Source: Candidatus Methanomethylophilaceae archaeon (GTDB lineage: Archaea > Thermoplasmatota > Thermoplasmata > Methanomassiliicoccales > Methanomethylophilaceae). Taken from it: a stretch of DNA of 54,504 nucleotides. Below are positions 8,264 through 16,866 of the stretch, piece by piece. Below the pieces are notes generated by a model. It was not told the DNA's origin and made no database searches. It saw nothing but the letters and a program-made list of their open reading frames with translations. Location of the stretch: positions 1 to 54,504 of the forward strand of contig JAGBGN010000134.1 of assembly GCA_017935945.1 (NCBI GenBank), given 5' to 3'. The translations under genes and the position numbers were made by a program. Position 1 is the stretch's first letter. Each line of letters begins with the position of its first letter.

Positions 8264-8540
8264 ACTATCCCTACCATCAGGTTGCATATGGTGTAACGAT
8301 AATTAAGTTTAAGTAATGTACGACTGCCGCCGTCCATGACATCCATCAAATCACCGATTACTACGTTGATTGTCTTCTGATTGATGTATTTTCAACTAAT
8401 TTACGATTTTTTTAGACATTTGTCTGGCGATGTTATGGATAATTATTGTTATGTATAGCTATATATACGATTTTTCAATTTATTGACCGCGTAAGTATGA
8501 GTTGATTATACAAATCAACAGTTATTGGGTAGTGAACTAG
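8264..8540 (+). promoter_or_regulatory. AT-rich divergent promoter region of surface protein and symporter
   Basis: A 277-nt gene-free stretch between two divergent genes. The right half (8385-8500) is very AT-rich and includes TATAGCTATATATAC near 8454-8468, a plausible TATA element for the symporter operon with a leader of roughly 50 nt. The left part holds AATTATCG near 8298, possibly the surface-protein TATA. No ORF or RNA fold was recognised. Confidence 0.45.
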
Positions 8541-8651
8541 ATGTTTGGTATAGATGATCCGTGGATATGGAGCTCCTACGTCGTCGGTCTGGCAGGCGTG
8601 GTGTTCTGTGTCGTTTACGGATGGGTTAATCGTGACCGGGGTGAGGAGTGA
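8541..8651 (+). CDS. Symporter small accessory protein (36 aa)
   Basis: A 36-aa single-span membrane peptide starting MFGIDDPWIW. A hydrophobic helix rich in V, L and G follows, then a polar C-terminus GWVNRDRGEE. Its TGA overlaps the symporter ATG (TGATG), so the two are translationally coupled. The pattern of a tiny one-helix protein with DPW near the start, directly before an SSS-family transporter, is the known symporter small accessory protein arrangement in methanogens. It presumably assembles with the transporter in the membrane; the exact function is unproven. Confidence 0.85.
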   Translation: MFGIDDPWIWSSYVVGLAGVVFCVVYGWVNRDRGEE

Positions 8652-10282
8652 TGGTGAGTGTCGCCATACTCGGAACAGTGGCGGCGGTCTTCATTGCAGC
8701 CACGATATACCTCGGATGGTATGGATACAAGAGTACGAAGGACAACGCCCAGTTCCTCCTGGGCAAGAACAAGGCGAACCCGGTGTTGATTGCACTGTCC
8801 TATGGGGCCACGTTCCTGAGCACGTCGGCGATCGTAGGGTTCGGAGGGATGGCCGCCAAGTATGGTCTGTCGATCGTGTGGTTGGCCACATTGTGCATCC
8901 TGGTCGGAACAATAGTGGCGTTCATGTTCTTCGGTAAGGGGACCCGTAGGATCGGTAACAAACTCGGTGCCTTCACCCTTGCAGACCTTCTCGGTAAGAG
9001 GTTCAACTCCCCTTCCATCAGGACGGTCGTCTCTCTGATCGTCATCATCGGAATGCCCATCTACACCGCAGCTGTTCTCATCGGAGGTGTCAACTTCGTC
9101 TCCGTCACAGTCGGAATCGAAGAGGATGTCGCACTCCTTGCACTGTCCCTGATAGTCGCACTCTATGTCACCATCGGTGGAGTCATCGCGGTCATGTACA
9201 ACGATGCACTCCAGGCCGGAATCATGTTCGTGGGAATGATGTTCATCCTCGTATTCACATTCTGGCAGCTCGGGGGAGTCACGGAGGCCTTCGAGAGTCT
9301 CTCCGCACTTTGGGATATCAAGGTGACCGATCCCGATTACGCAGGTCTGATCAGCAGCGGTATGAACGGCTGGACCGACATGCCCACGTTCGGAACGCCC
9401 ATCTGGCTCACCGTCGTCACCACACTCCTCCTGGGTGTGGGAATCGGATCCATCGCACAGCCCCAGCTCGCAGTCCGTTTCATGAGTGCCAAGGATGACA
9501 AGACGTTGAACAAGTCCATGGCCATCGGTGCCGTGTTCGTCTTCCTCGTCCTCGGAACTGCATTCACCATCGGTCCCCTGAGCAACGTGTTCTTCTACGA
9601 CCTCCACGGTATGACCTCGACCGAGTACCTTTCCAACTCCGATCTGATCATACCCACGTTCGTCAACGAGCTCTTCGCCGAACTCACCTTCGGTGACCTG
9701 TTCATCTCGATCTTCATCCTCGCCCTGGTCTGTGCAACCATCTCCACGATGGCCGCACTCCTCCACACCATGGGTGCATCCGCAGGATACGACCTCTGGG
9801 GCCAGATCAAGGAGCGCAGGGGGCAGAAGCTCGACATCACCAGGGACCAGGTCAAATCCCTGAAGGCAAGCCGTGTCTGCACACTCATCATGATGGTCAT
9901 CGTGGTCATCCTGGCATACGTCATGCCCGGAAACATCATCGCGAAGGCAACCACGATCTTCATGGGACTCACCGCGGCAGCCATCCTCCCGACATTCGCA
10001 TACGGTATCTTCTGCAAGTCCGTCAGTCCGACCGCAGCCAAGATCAGTATCGCATGCGGTGCAGTGTCCTGGGCGTTCTGGGCGTTCTTCATCGAGCAGG
10101 GTACATCCACCAAGATCGGTCTCTGCCAGGCACTGTTCGGTGAGCCGTACCTCATCGAGGGACTCGTCAACTACGTGGACCCCCTCGTCATCGGTCTCCC
10201 CATATCCGCAGTGGTTCTCGTGATCTGTCATTTCATCTTCAAGGACAGGTACGAGATCCCCGAGACCGTCGCTTCCGAGTGA
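8651..10282 (+). CDS. Sodium:solute symporter (SSS family)
   Basis: A 543-aa integral membrane protein with about 13 hydrophobic segments and the LeuT-fold organisation of SSS transporters. The first helix is followed by GWYGYKSTKDNAQFLLGKNK and by SYGATFLSTSAIVGFGG, the usual helix-1/2 region. DALQAGIMFVGMM and GSIAQPQLAVRFMSAKDD are further family blocks. The solute is not evident from sequence; proline, pantothenate, a carboxylate or another small organic compound are possible. The ATG at 8651 was chosen over the upstream in-frame GTG at 8648 because it overlaps the stop of the accessory peptide. A hairpin terminator follows. Confidence 0.92.
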   Translation: MVSVAILGTVAAVFIAATIYLGWYGYKSTKDNAQFLLGKNKANPVLIALSYGATFLSTSAIVGFGGMAAKYGLSIVWLATLCILVGTIVAFMFFGKGTRRIGNKLGAFTLADLLGKRFNSPSIRTVVSLIVIIGMPIYTAAVLIGGVNFVSVTVGIEEDVALLALSLIVALYVTIGGVIAVMYNDALQAGIMFVGMMFILVFTFWQLGGVTEAFESLSALWDIKVTDPDYAGLISSGMNGWTDMPTFGTPIWLTVVTTLLLGVGIGSIAQPQLAVRFMSAKDDKTLNKSMAIGAVFVFLVLGTAFTIGPLSNVFFYDLHGMTSTEYLSNSDLIIPTFVNELFAELTFGDLFISIFILALVCATISTMAALLHTMGASAGYDLWGQIKERRGQKLDITRDQVKSLKASRVCTLIMMVIVVILAYVMPGNIIAKATTIFMGLTAAAILPTFAYGIFCKSVSPTAAKISIACGAVSWAFWAFFIEQGTSTKIGLCQALFGEPYLIEGLVNYVDPLVIGLPISAVVLVICHFIFKDRYEIPETVASE

Positions 10283-10292
10283 GAATGAAACC

Positions 10293-10323
10293 GGGTGATA
10301 CGGTGTCTCCGGCACCGTCACCC
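10293..10323 (+). terminator. Hairpin after the symporter gene
   Basis: GGGTGATACGGTG pairs with CACCGTCACCC (one bulge), 10 nt after the symporter stop. Confidence 0.55.
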
Positions 10324-10366
10324 TTTACAATTCCATACGTCGGTCGTCGAAGTCTTCTTTGCCAGC

Positions 10367-10373
10367 TTTTATC
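10367..10373 (+). promoter_or_regulatory. TATA box of the 301-aa protein gene
   Basis: TTTTATC lies 24 nt before the ATG at 10398, consistent with a leaderless start, and is the reason for choosing that start. Confidence 0.55.
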
Positions 10374-10397
10374 AACCCTTGCGTTCTACGTGTACAT

Positions 10398-11303
10398 ATG
10401 GTAGAAGAGAAAGAGTCCTGCGTGTCCGTCGACGCAACAACATCGCTCCCCGATGACATTTCAGAATTGGAGGCGATGGCCAAGTCGCAGATGGTCAGAT
10501 GGGACCCCGTCCTGTGTCGTGCCATCTCGGACAAGCTGTTCGAGTTGGACCGTGAATCCTGGATGGGTTGGTTCCTCAGGGGGCTCTTCATGCTCGGCGA
10601 CGGGATGCCGTCGTCCGCCATAGCAGTCTGGTCCCAGGCATCCGAGCTCATGGAGGATGAGGGGGATCTGGAATGGTTCATGTCCGCTGTCGTGAGGTCC
10701 CTCACCGCACATATCCTGGAGCAGTCCGTGGAACCATCCGAGCTCACTGCCATCAAGGGTCTGTCCCTCAACATGTCCCGTTCCCTCGACCTGCCCGACT
10801 CATGCGTTCTGTCGAAGATGAGCGATGCCCTCGCATCCACGGAGATGGGTCTGGACGTGGACCGTAACGTCGCCGTGGTCAGTGGACTCTCCGCGACGGT
10901 GTACTACACGATCCTCATGGAAACGGACATCCGCGAGGTCAGGCTTGCATGCGAGCGCCTGTCTCAGACATCGTACATGTTCCTGGAGACCGTCAGGGGT
11001 ACCGGGGACGTTCCTGCCTGCTTCGCCGGCAGGACCGTTGCCGAGGTTTGCGAGTACATGGACCTCCGCGTGGACTTCTGCAGGATCCTCATGGAGGAGA
11101 TCGATGCCAACACCGAGGGTCGCGACGTTGACTACGCTGCCTTGGTCAAGTACTGGAGGAACCGTGACGGTTCCGGTCTCCAGGAGGACATGATGGAGTT
11201 CCTCGACTATGAGCTCGAGTACATGGACGGCAAGAGGACCCGTGAGGCGTGCCGCAGGGTGGCAAAGAAGTACGTCAAGAAGTATCTCAGGCTCAGGAAG
11301 TGA
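10398..11303 (+). CDS. Lineage-specific soluble helical protein of unknown function
   Basis: A 301-aa acidic, mostly alpha-helical protein starting MVEEKESCVSVD. It has no signal peptide or membrane segment. The pattern SWMGWFLRGLFMLGDGMPSSA resembles a TPR-like helix pair, as does the following WSQASELMEDEGDLEWF. The C-terminus is strongly basic (KKYVKKYLRLRK) and could bind nucleic acid or a membrane surface. I recognise no named family. Neighbouring genes give no functional clue. The start at 10398 (rather than an upstream TTG/ATG frame) fits the TATA spacing. It is followed by a strong terminator, so it is monocistronic. Confidence 0.75.
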   Translation: MVEEKESCVSVDATTSLPDDISELEAMAKSQMVRWDPVLCRAISDKLFELDRESWMGWFLRGLFMLGDGMPSSAIAVWSQASELMEDEGDLEWFMSAVVRSLTAHILEQSVEPSELTAIKGLSLNMSRSLDLPDSCVLSKMSDALASTEMGLDVDRNVAVVSGLSATVYYTILMETDIREVRLACERLSQTSYMFLETVRGTGDVPACFAGRTVAEVCEYMDLRVDFCRILMEEIDANTEGRDVDYAALVKYWRNRDGSGLQEDMMEFLDYELEYMDGKRTREACRRVAKKYVKKYLRLRK

Positions 11304-11309
11304 GTCCAA

Positions 11310-11341
11310 CGAAGGGTTCGGTGACCCTTCGATTGTTTTTT
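11310..11341 (+). terminator. Hairpin plus T-run terminator
   Basis: Perfect CGAAGGGT / ACCCTTCG stem with a 6-nt loop, followed by a run of T at 11335-11341, a few bases after the stop of the 301-aa protein gene. Confidence 0.7.
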
Positions 11342-11369
11342 CTACGAGTGTCGAGTATCGTTTCATGCT

Positions 11370-12854
11370 ATGTCCAGCGGATTCGATAACGACATGTATC
11401 TGAGGACCCAGTCCGAGCATATCAGAGAACGCATAAAGAGCTCCGGTGGTAAGCTCTATCTCGAGTTTGGTGGCAAACTCTTCGATGATTACCATGCATC
11501 CCGTGTTCTTCCCGGTTTCAAGCCGGATTCCAAGATATCCATGCTCTCGGAGTTCGGGAAGCAGGCCGAGGCCATCGTGGTGATCAATGCCGAGGACATA
11601 GTCAGGAACAAGGTCCGTAAGGACATCGGTATCGGATACGACATGGAGGTCCTCCGTCTGGTGGATTCGTTCACGGACAGGGGCATAGATGTCTGCGGTC
11701 TGGTCATAACACATTATTCCGGTCAATCCGCTGTGGACCAGTTCCAGAAGAAGGTTGAGGCACTGGGCCTCCGCATATACAGGCACTACTACATCGAGGG
11801 ATATCCTACGGACATCCCTTACATCACCAGCGATGACGGTTTCGGGAAGAACGACTACGTCGAGACGACAAAGCCCCTTGTCGTGGTCACCGCACCCGGT
11901 CCTGGAAGCGGCAAGATGGCCGTGTGCCTTTCCCAATTGTACCACGAGCATGTCCGCGGGGTGTCCGCCGGATATGCGAAGTTCGAGACGTTCCCGGTTT
12001 GGAACCTTCCTCTGAACCATCCCGTCAACATAGCCTACGAGGCGGCGACCGCTGACCTCAGCGACAGCAACATGATCGATCCGTTCCATCTGGAGGCATA
12101 CGGGACCACAACCGTCAATTACAACAGGGATGTCGAGATCTTCCCCGTCCTCAATGCCATGTTGGAGGGTATCTTCGGCACCTCCCCGTACAAGTCTCCC
12201 ACCGACATGGGAGTCAACATGGCCGGCAACTGCATCGTCGATGACGAGGCCGTGCGCAGAGCCGCAAACAACGAGATCATCCGCCGTCACTTCTCCGTCA
12301 TAAGGGACCGCAGGGAGGGGAAGGCCGACCAAGAGGCCGTCCTGAAGACCGACCTGCTGATGAAACGTGCCGGGATCTCCCCGGACTACAGGAAGGTGGT
12401 CACCGTCGTCAGGGACCAGATGAAGCTCACCGACAGGCCCGTGGTCGCTGCCGAGATGCCGTGCGGCAGGATAGTCACCGGTAGGGCGTCCCCGCTGCTG
12501 ACCGCATCGTCTGCCATGATCCTCAACGCGTTGAAGGTTCTTGCCCAGATCGATGACGATGTCCTGCTCATTTCGCCGGAGGTCATAAAGTCCATGCAGA
12601 GGTTGAAGGTGGACTACCTCGGTAATAGGAACCCCCGTCTTCATATCGATGAGATGTTGGTGGCACTATCCATCGCGGCCAACACGGATTCGCAGGTCGA
12701 GAAGGCACTGTCGAAGCTTCCTCAGCTGAGGGGATGCGATGTACATTCATCCGTCGTCATATCGCAGGTCGACGAGGGTCTGTACAAGAAGCTCGGGATG
12801 TATGCATCCAGTGAGCCGGAGCACCAGACCAAGTGCCTCTTCCACGGTGAGTGA
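11370..12854 (+). CDS. DUF1846 domain-containing protein
   Basis: A 494-aa cytoplasmic protein matching the DUF1846 family (PF08903) along its whole length. The start GFDNDMYLRTQSEHIRER is followed by LYLEFGGKLFDDYHASRVLP. A central P-loop-like VVTAPGPGSGKMAVCLSQLY occurs near residue 170, then KFETFPVWNLPLNHPVNIAYEAATADL and GTTTVNYNRDVEIFPVL. These blocks are characteristic of the family, whose biochemical role is unresolved although the GSGK loop suggests nucleotide or phosphate binding. Length is normal. It is a single gene on the plus strand, converging on the cysteine hydrolase that follows. Confidence 0.88.
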   Translation: MSSGFDNDMYLRTQSEHIRERIKSSGGKLYLEFGGKLFDDYHASRVLPGFKPDSKISMLSEFGKQAEAIVVINAEDIVRNKVRKDIGIGYDMEVLRLVDSFTDRGIDVCGLVITHYSGQSAVDQFQKKVEALGLRIYRHYYIEGYPTDIPYITSDDGFGKNDYVETTKPLVVVTAPGPGSGKMAVCLSQLYHEHVRGVSAGYAKFETFPVWNLPLNHPVNIAYEAATADLSDSNMIDPFHLEAYGTTTVNYNRDVEIFPVLNAMLEGIFGTSPYKSPTDMGVNMAGNCIVDDEAVRRAANNEIIRRHFSVIRDRREGKADQEAVLKTDLLMKRAGISPDYRKVVTVVRDQMKLTDRPVVAAEMPCGRIVTGRASPLLTASSAMILNALKVLAQIDDDVLLISPEVIKSMQRLKVDYLGNRNPRLHIDEMLVALSIAANTDSQVEKALSKLPQLRGCDVHSSVVISQVDEGLYKKLGMYASSEPEHQTKCLFHGE

Positions 12855-12861
12855 TCCCGGC

Positions 12862-13395
12862 TCAGATGAAGTGGACGTTCCCCCTGATATCGTCCAGGGT
12901 CACCTTGTTGCAGATGGAGAGGACATGCTCGACGTTCTCCTCGTCGGTGGCGGCGATCCCCCCGTCCAGCATCGAGGCCATGATGTCCACATCGTGTGCC
13001 CCGTAGTAGCTGGCCGCGACACACATGTGGGCGACGAGTCCTGCCAGCACGATACCGTCGCATCCCATGTCCTTCAATATGGATTCTAGTCCCGTACCGT
13101 TGAAGGCATTCATGGCCGTCTTGTGTAGGACAGGTTCACCATCCCTGGGTTCTCTCAGGCCCGGGACAAGTTCATCGCCATCCTCCACTTCCCTGATGCA
13201 CGATCCGAGTCCGTCGAACATTATGTAGATCACCGGATTCCCTGTGGACCTGAACAGGTCTATCGCCTGATTGACGGTGTCCACCTTCCCCATCATTGAG
13301 ACCTTGAGGCCATCGGTCGTCTCGATGAACTTCTTCTGGATGTCCACAAGCACCAATGCCAGTTTTCTCTTCGGGAACTCGACGTACTCGTTCAT
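12862..13395 (-). CDS. Isochorismatase-family cysteine hydrolase (copy 1)
   Basis: A 177-aa protein of the isochorismatase/nicotinamidase superfamily. The catalytic triad is visible as D18 (VLVDIQKKF), K92 (VLHKTAMNAF) and C125 (GLVAHMCVAAS), with the usual cis-peptide VAHMC context. The reaction is hydrolysis of an amide, imide or vinyl ether; the exact substrate cannot be read. A second copy lies at 38149-38682 with the same triad. A 19-nt palindrome overlaps the expected transcription start, just upstream of the ATG, and resembles palindromes before the second copy and before the FecCD remnant. Co-regulation with that paralogue is likely. Confidence 0.9.
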   Translation of the reverse strand: MNEYVEFPKRKLALVLVDIQKKFIETTDGLKVSMMGKVDTVNQAIDLFRSTGNPVIYIMFDGLGSCIREVEDGDELVPGLREPRDGEPVLHKTAMNAFNGTGLESILKDMGCDGIVLAGLVAHMCVAASYYGAHDVDIMASMLDGGIAATDEENVEHVLSICNKVTLDDIRGNVHFI

Positions 13396-13397
13396 AA

Positions 13398-13416
13398 GTA
13401 GGATGTATTATCCAAC
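13398..13416 (-). promoter_or_regulatory. 19-bp palindromic operator, copy A
   Basis: GTAGGATGTATTATCCAAC is an imperfect palindrome (arms GTNGGAT / ATCCNAC) immediately upstream of the cysteine hydrolase start. A TATA-like CATATATC lies a few bases further upstream on the minus strand, so a bound protein would block initiation. Copies B and C are at 25944-25962 and 38112-38130. Confidence 0.55.
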
Positions 13417-13429
13417 AGATATATGCTGA

Positions 13430-15574
13430 TTACTCCAGCCTGAATTTTGTATCTAGCCTTTCGTCTGCGAACATGAGTTCGAGCAAATCCTTGGGCACGT
13501 GCTGGTCGTACTTGCCGATACGTACGATGTCGTCGGGGGATACGAGGGCGGACGGGCCGTGGGACAGGATGGTGTTGACACGTTCCAGGACATCGTCCCA
13601 TGGGAGCCTGGTGAGAACATCGATGTAGTATGGTCTGAACCCGTACACCCTGTCCACGCTGTTGACCATCCTGAGTGCCCTGACCAAGGTGTCGAACTGG
13701 ATTGTACCGACCCAGGGGAACAGTCTGATACCACCTTCTATCTCGGAAAATGTAGACAACATCCCGTTGTTCCTGGCGAACGTCCTGCACAGGGCCAGCC
13801 TGTTGGATGCCGCGGGATCCAGATAGGGGTACTCGGTATCGGATCCCAGCACATCCCTCATCTTGGACATAACACGGGGGTGGACGTCCGGGGTACCGGA
13901 TTTCCACGGTGTCTCCGCCGAACCATCGGTCTCTTCCACGAGTACCGTCGCATCCTCCGATCTGACCTCGATGACCTGCCATATCCTCCCGGCCAGTTGG
14001 ATGAGCTCCCCTTCGTCGGGGACCCCCTGAATGGATCCAACCCTGCCATCGGGGGAGATGACATCTATCTCCTTCTTCACCTTGAAAACGGAGCAGAAAT
14101 CGTGGCCGAATGCGACCTTCTCCCCCTTGGGTCCGATGAGGAGGGTCCCATCCTCCATCCTGACAAGTTGTCCGGATGAGACCATGTGTCTCAGGAGCTT
14201 CTTGTAGGCATCCTTGTCTATCTCCGAGAACGGTTTCATGGACAGGACCTCCGATGACAGGGTCCCGAACCTCGCCCCTGTGCTCTCTTTGAGGAACTCC
14301 ATGGTCTGGTGGTACAGCAAACCGAACGGGTACCTCCTGTCGACGGGTGGTTCGGTCCACCCCTCATTCATTATCAGCTCGGTCATGGCGATTGCCTTCA
14401 CGAGGTCCATGCTGACGCCATCCACGGATGACCATGGTTCGGACGAGTCCTCCCTGCAGAACACGACCATCCTCTGACCTCCGCCCCTGCGACCGGACCT
14501 GCCCATCCTCTGGACCATGCCCGTGCATGTGAACGGTGCGTCGACCTGCACGATGCGATCCAGTTCACCTATGTCTATGCCGAGTTCCAGGGTGACGGTT
14601 GAGACCACGGTCACCTGTTTGGAAGGGTCCTTCAGGTCCTCCTCCGCCCTTCTGCGGAACTCATGGGACACACTGCCGTGGTGGACGTGTATCCAGTCCC
14701 CGTTGCCCATGGTCCTCTCAGCAACCTTCCTCAGGGACCTGCCTATGACCTCTGCGTCGTACCTGCTGTTGACGAAGACGATGCATTTGCCACCACGTAC
14801 CTCCTCGAGGAGGTTTCTGTAGAATCCCGTTATAGCGCGTTTCCTCTCGGTGTCGTCACCGTCCTCATCGGGGACGGGGAACCCGCGGTAGCGCACGCAC
14901 ACGCTCCTGTCCGATGCCGATGGGTCCCTGATGACGGATGTGCGCCTGCCCGTATCGGAGGATAGCCAGTTGGCTGCGAGCGCCGTGTCGGAGAGTGTGG
15001 CGGAGAGGCCGATCCTGCGTGGGTCACATCCGGCCACGACCTCCATCCTGTGCAGGCAGCATTGGAGCTGTGCTCCCCTGTCCGAGTCCACGAACGTATG
15101 GACCTCGTCTATTATCACGAACCGGAGGCCGGAGAACAGGTCGCGGATGATGTCCGGGTCGCCGGACACTATGTTCTGAAGGGATTCCGGTGTGATCTGG
15201 AGTATGCCCGAGGGGGCATCCAGGAACCTCGCCTTCCTGTTGCGGTCCACATCCCCGTGCCATCCGGTGACGGGGATGCCAGATTCCCTCAGTATCCCGT
15301 CCATCCTGTCGAACTGGTCATCGATGAGTGCCTTCAGTGGACCTATGTACAGTGCACCCACGGTATCGGAGGGGTTGTTGTACAGGGATGTTATGACCGG
15401 GAACATGGCAGCCTCGGTCTTACCGCTGGAGGTTCCCGCTGAGATGAGTATGTGGTCATCCCCTCTGCGGAAGTAGTCGAATGTGGCCTCCTGTATCGCC
15501 CTGAAGCTTCCCCAGCGCCTGCTGTGGACGTATTCCCTGAGGAACCATGGCAGGGATGAGAAGTGGTCGGTCAT
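13430..15574 (-). CDS. Lhr/BrxHI-like superfamily 2 DEAD-box helicase
   Basis: A 714-aa SF2 helicase. Motif I is SAGTSSGKTEAAMFP (about residues 44-58), motif II DEVH, motif III SAT, and motif VI QRMGRSGRRGGGQ. The N-terminal Q-like region is FRAIQEATFDYF. The overall pattern, with STVTLELGIDIGELDRIVQV before motif VI, is that of Lhr-type helicases and resembles BrxHI of type 2 BREX. About 300 residues of C-terminal accessory domain follow the helicase core. Its ATG overlaps the stop of the BrxD-like gene by 4 nt (15571-15574), so it is the third gene of a coupled cassette. DNA remodelling or translocation is expected; defence is inference. Confidence 0.85.
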   Translation of the reverse strand: MTDHFSSLPWFLREYVHSRRWGSFRAIQEATFDYFRRGDDHILISAGTSSGKTEAAMFPVITSLYNNPSDTVGALYIGPLKALIDDQFDRMDGILRESGIPVTGWHGDVDRNRKARFLDAPSGILQITPESLQNIVSGDPDIIRDLFSGLRFVIIDEVHTFVDSDRGAQLQCCLHRMEVVAGCDPRRIGLSATLSDTALAANWLSSDTGRRTSVIRDPSASDRSVCVRYRGFPVPDEDGDDTERKRAITGFYRNLLEEVRGGKCIVFVNSRYDAEVIGRSLRKVAERTMGNGDWIHVHHGSVSHEFRRRAEEDLKDPSKQVTVVSTVTLELGIDIGELDRIVQVDAPFTCTGMVQRMGRSGRRGGGQRMVVFCREDSSEPWSSVDGVSMDLVKAIAMTELIMNEGWTEPPVDRRYPFGLLYHQTMEFLKESTGARFGTLSSEVLSMKPFSEIDKDAYKKLLRHMVSSGQLVRMEDGTLLIGPKGEKVAFGHDFCSVFKVKKEIDVISPDGRVGSIQGVPDEGELIQLAGRIWQVIEVRSEDATVLVEETDGSAETPWKSGTPDVHPRVMSKMRDVLGSDTEYPYLDPAASNRLALCRTFARNNGMLSTFSEIEGGIRLFPWVGTIQFDTLVRALRMVNSVDRVYGFRPYYIDVLTRLPWDDVLERVNTILSHGPSALVSPDDIVRIGKYDQHVPKDLLELMFADERLDTKFRLE

Positions 15575-16866
15575 ATCTCCAGGTCCTCGATGATATCGTC
15601 ATCGGGGTTCTCATCCGCATCGAGTCTGCGTCCGCGGACCATGTCGTGGAAAGTGGTGCCGGGGTTCTGGCGGAGGGTGTCGAGTAGGCTGATCAGGTCC
15701 CTGGTGATCTCCCTGGGTGTGATCATGGATGTGGAGATGACGCTGTTCATCACCTCGTTGAGGTAGTCCTCCAGCATGTCGTCGTTGATTCCGGATTCGT
15801 AGGAGTACCTCTGCTCGTGAAGGTCCCTGAGCGTCTTCAGGAGGACGTACACCTCCTCGTTGGTGAGCGGTCTGAGGTTTATGACCGGACCGAGGTAGTT
15901 GTCGTATCCGTTCTCGTAGCGTCCGGAGACCAGCCTGGACCTGAGTGCCTCGTAGCTGTAGAGCCCCCTGTTCGGATCCTCGATGAACTCGGGGGTTCCG
16001 CATACGTACATGGACAGATGGGAGGATTTCCCCTGCATGATGTCGTTAAACATGGTGAGGAGGCGTTCGTAGTTGTTGGACCTGGATGCGCGGTTCTGCA
16101 GTTTGTACAGGATGACACCTTCGTCTATGAACACGACAAGTCCCCTGTATCCCATGCGTACCACGAGTTCCGCCCAGAGTTTGATGAAATCGTACCAGTT
16201 AGAATCGTCGATGACAGTGTTTATGCCGAGTGTCCTGCGTGCATCGGTCTTCAGTTCGACCTCACCCTTCATCCATCTCAGTGCGGGGCTGTCGTCCACC
16301 GATGAGATGTGGTCGGACATGTAGCGTGAGACTACCGACACGAAATCCTGGTAGTGAACCATGCCGGACATGTCCGATGTGATGTCGCGAAGTCTCCTGT
16401 CCAGTTCCCTTGATCCGATGTCCCCAGGCTCCATGCCCGATTCATCGGCCATGGCTATACGCACCTGGGATATCCAGTTCTGGAGGAGCGGTTCGGTTGC
16501 ACCTCCGTCGGGACGGCTCTTCACGGCCATGTTCCTGACCAGTTCCCTGTATGTGTTGAGGCCCTCCTTCTTGGATCCCGTGAGCCTCCTGTTGATAGCC
16601 AGGTCGGCATCCATGACGGCGAACCCGCGGTCCATGGCGTAGTTGCGGACCATCTGGGTCATGAAGCTCTTACCGTTACCGAAGCGTCCCGAGATGAACC
16701 TGAACGCACCACCACCTTCGGCGGTGTCCTCCAGGTCATCTACGAATGTCTGTGTCTCCTTCTTCCTGCCGACAGCGATGTATTCCAATCCCCTACGGGG
16801 TACAACACCTGAGGAAAGTGCGTTCATGAGAGTCGTGAGTGTCCTCTTTGGTATCTGTGGCGTCAT
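15571..16866 (-). CDS. BrxD-like (DUF2791) P-loop ATPase
   Basis: A 431-aa AAA-type ATPase with Walker A GRFGNGKSF (about residues 60-68). A Walker B-like GLVVFIDEGVILYK follows near residue 240. The opening IPKRTLTTLMNALSSGVVPR and the phrase GLEYIAVGRKKE are typical of DUF2791 proteins, the family that includes BrxD of type 2 BREX. The family is thought to act with a partner helicase. Its start overlaps the TerB-N-like gene stop by 4 nt and its end overlaps the helicase start by 4 nt, so the three proteins are made together. No PglX methylase or PglZ is nearby, so this is not a complete BREX locus. Confidence 0.85.
   Translation of the reverse strand: MTPQIPKRTLTTLMNALSSGVVPRRGLEYIAVGRKKETQTFVDDLEDTAEGGGAFRFISGRFGNGKSFMTQMVRNYAMDRGFAVMDADLAINRRLTGSKKEGLNTYRELVRNMAVKSRPDGGATEPLLQNWISQVRIAMADESGMEPGDIGSRELDRRLRDITSDMSGMVHYQDFVSVVSRYMSDHISSVDDSPALRWMKGEVELKTDARRTLGINTVIDDSNWYDFIKLWAELVVRMGYRGLVVFIDEGVILYKLQNRASRSNNYERLLTMFNDIMQGKSSHLSMYVCGTPEFIEDPNRGLYSYEALRSRLVSGRYENGYDNYLGPVINLRPLTNEEVYVLLKTLRDLHEQRYSYESGINDDMLEDYLNEVMNSVISTSMITPREITRDLISLLDTLRQNPGTTFHDMVRGRRLDADENPDDDIIEDLEI

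Noticed and set aside
8615-10321. 568-codon open frame antisense to the symporter
   Set aside because: Codon bias and membrane motifs belong to the plus-strand symporter. The antisense translation is compositionally odd (rich in D, E, G, H and C) with no family.
10800-12644. 614-codon antisense frame over the DUF1846 gene
   Set aside because: The plus-strand gene matches DUF1846 throughout; the antisense frame is a by-product of high third-position GC.
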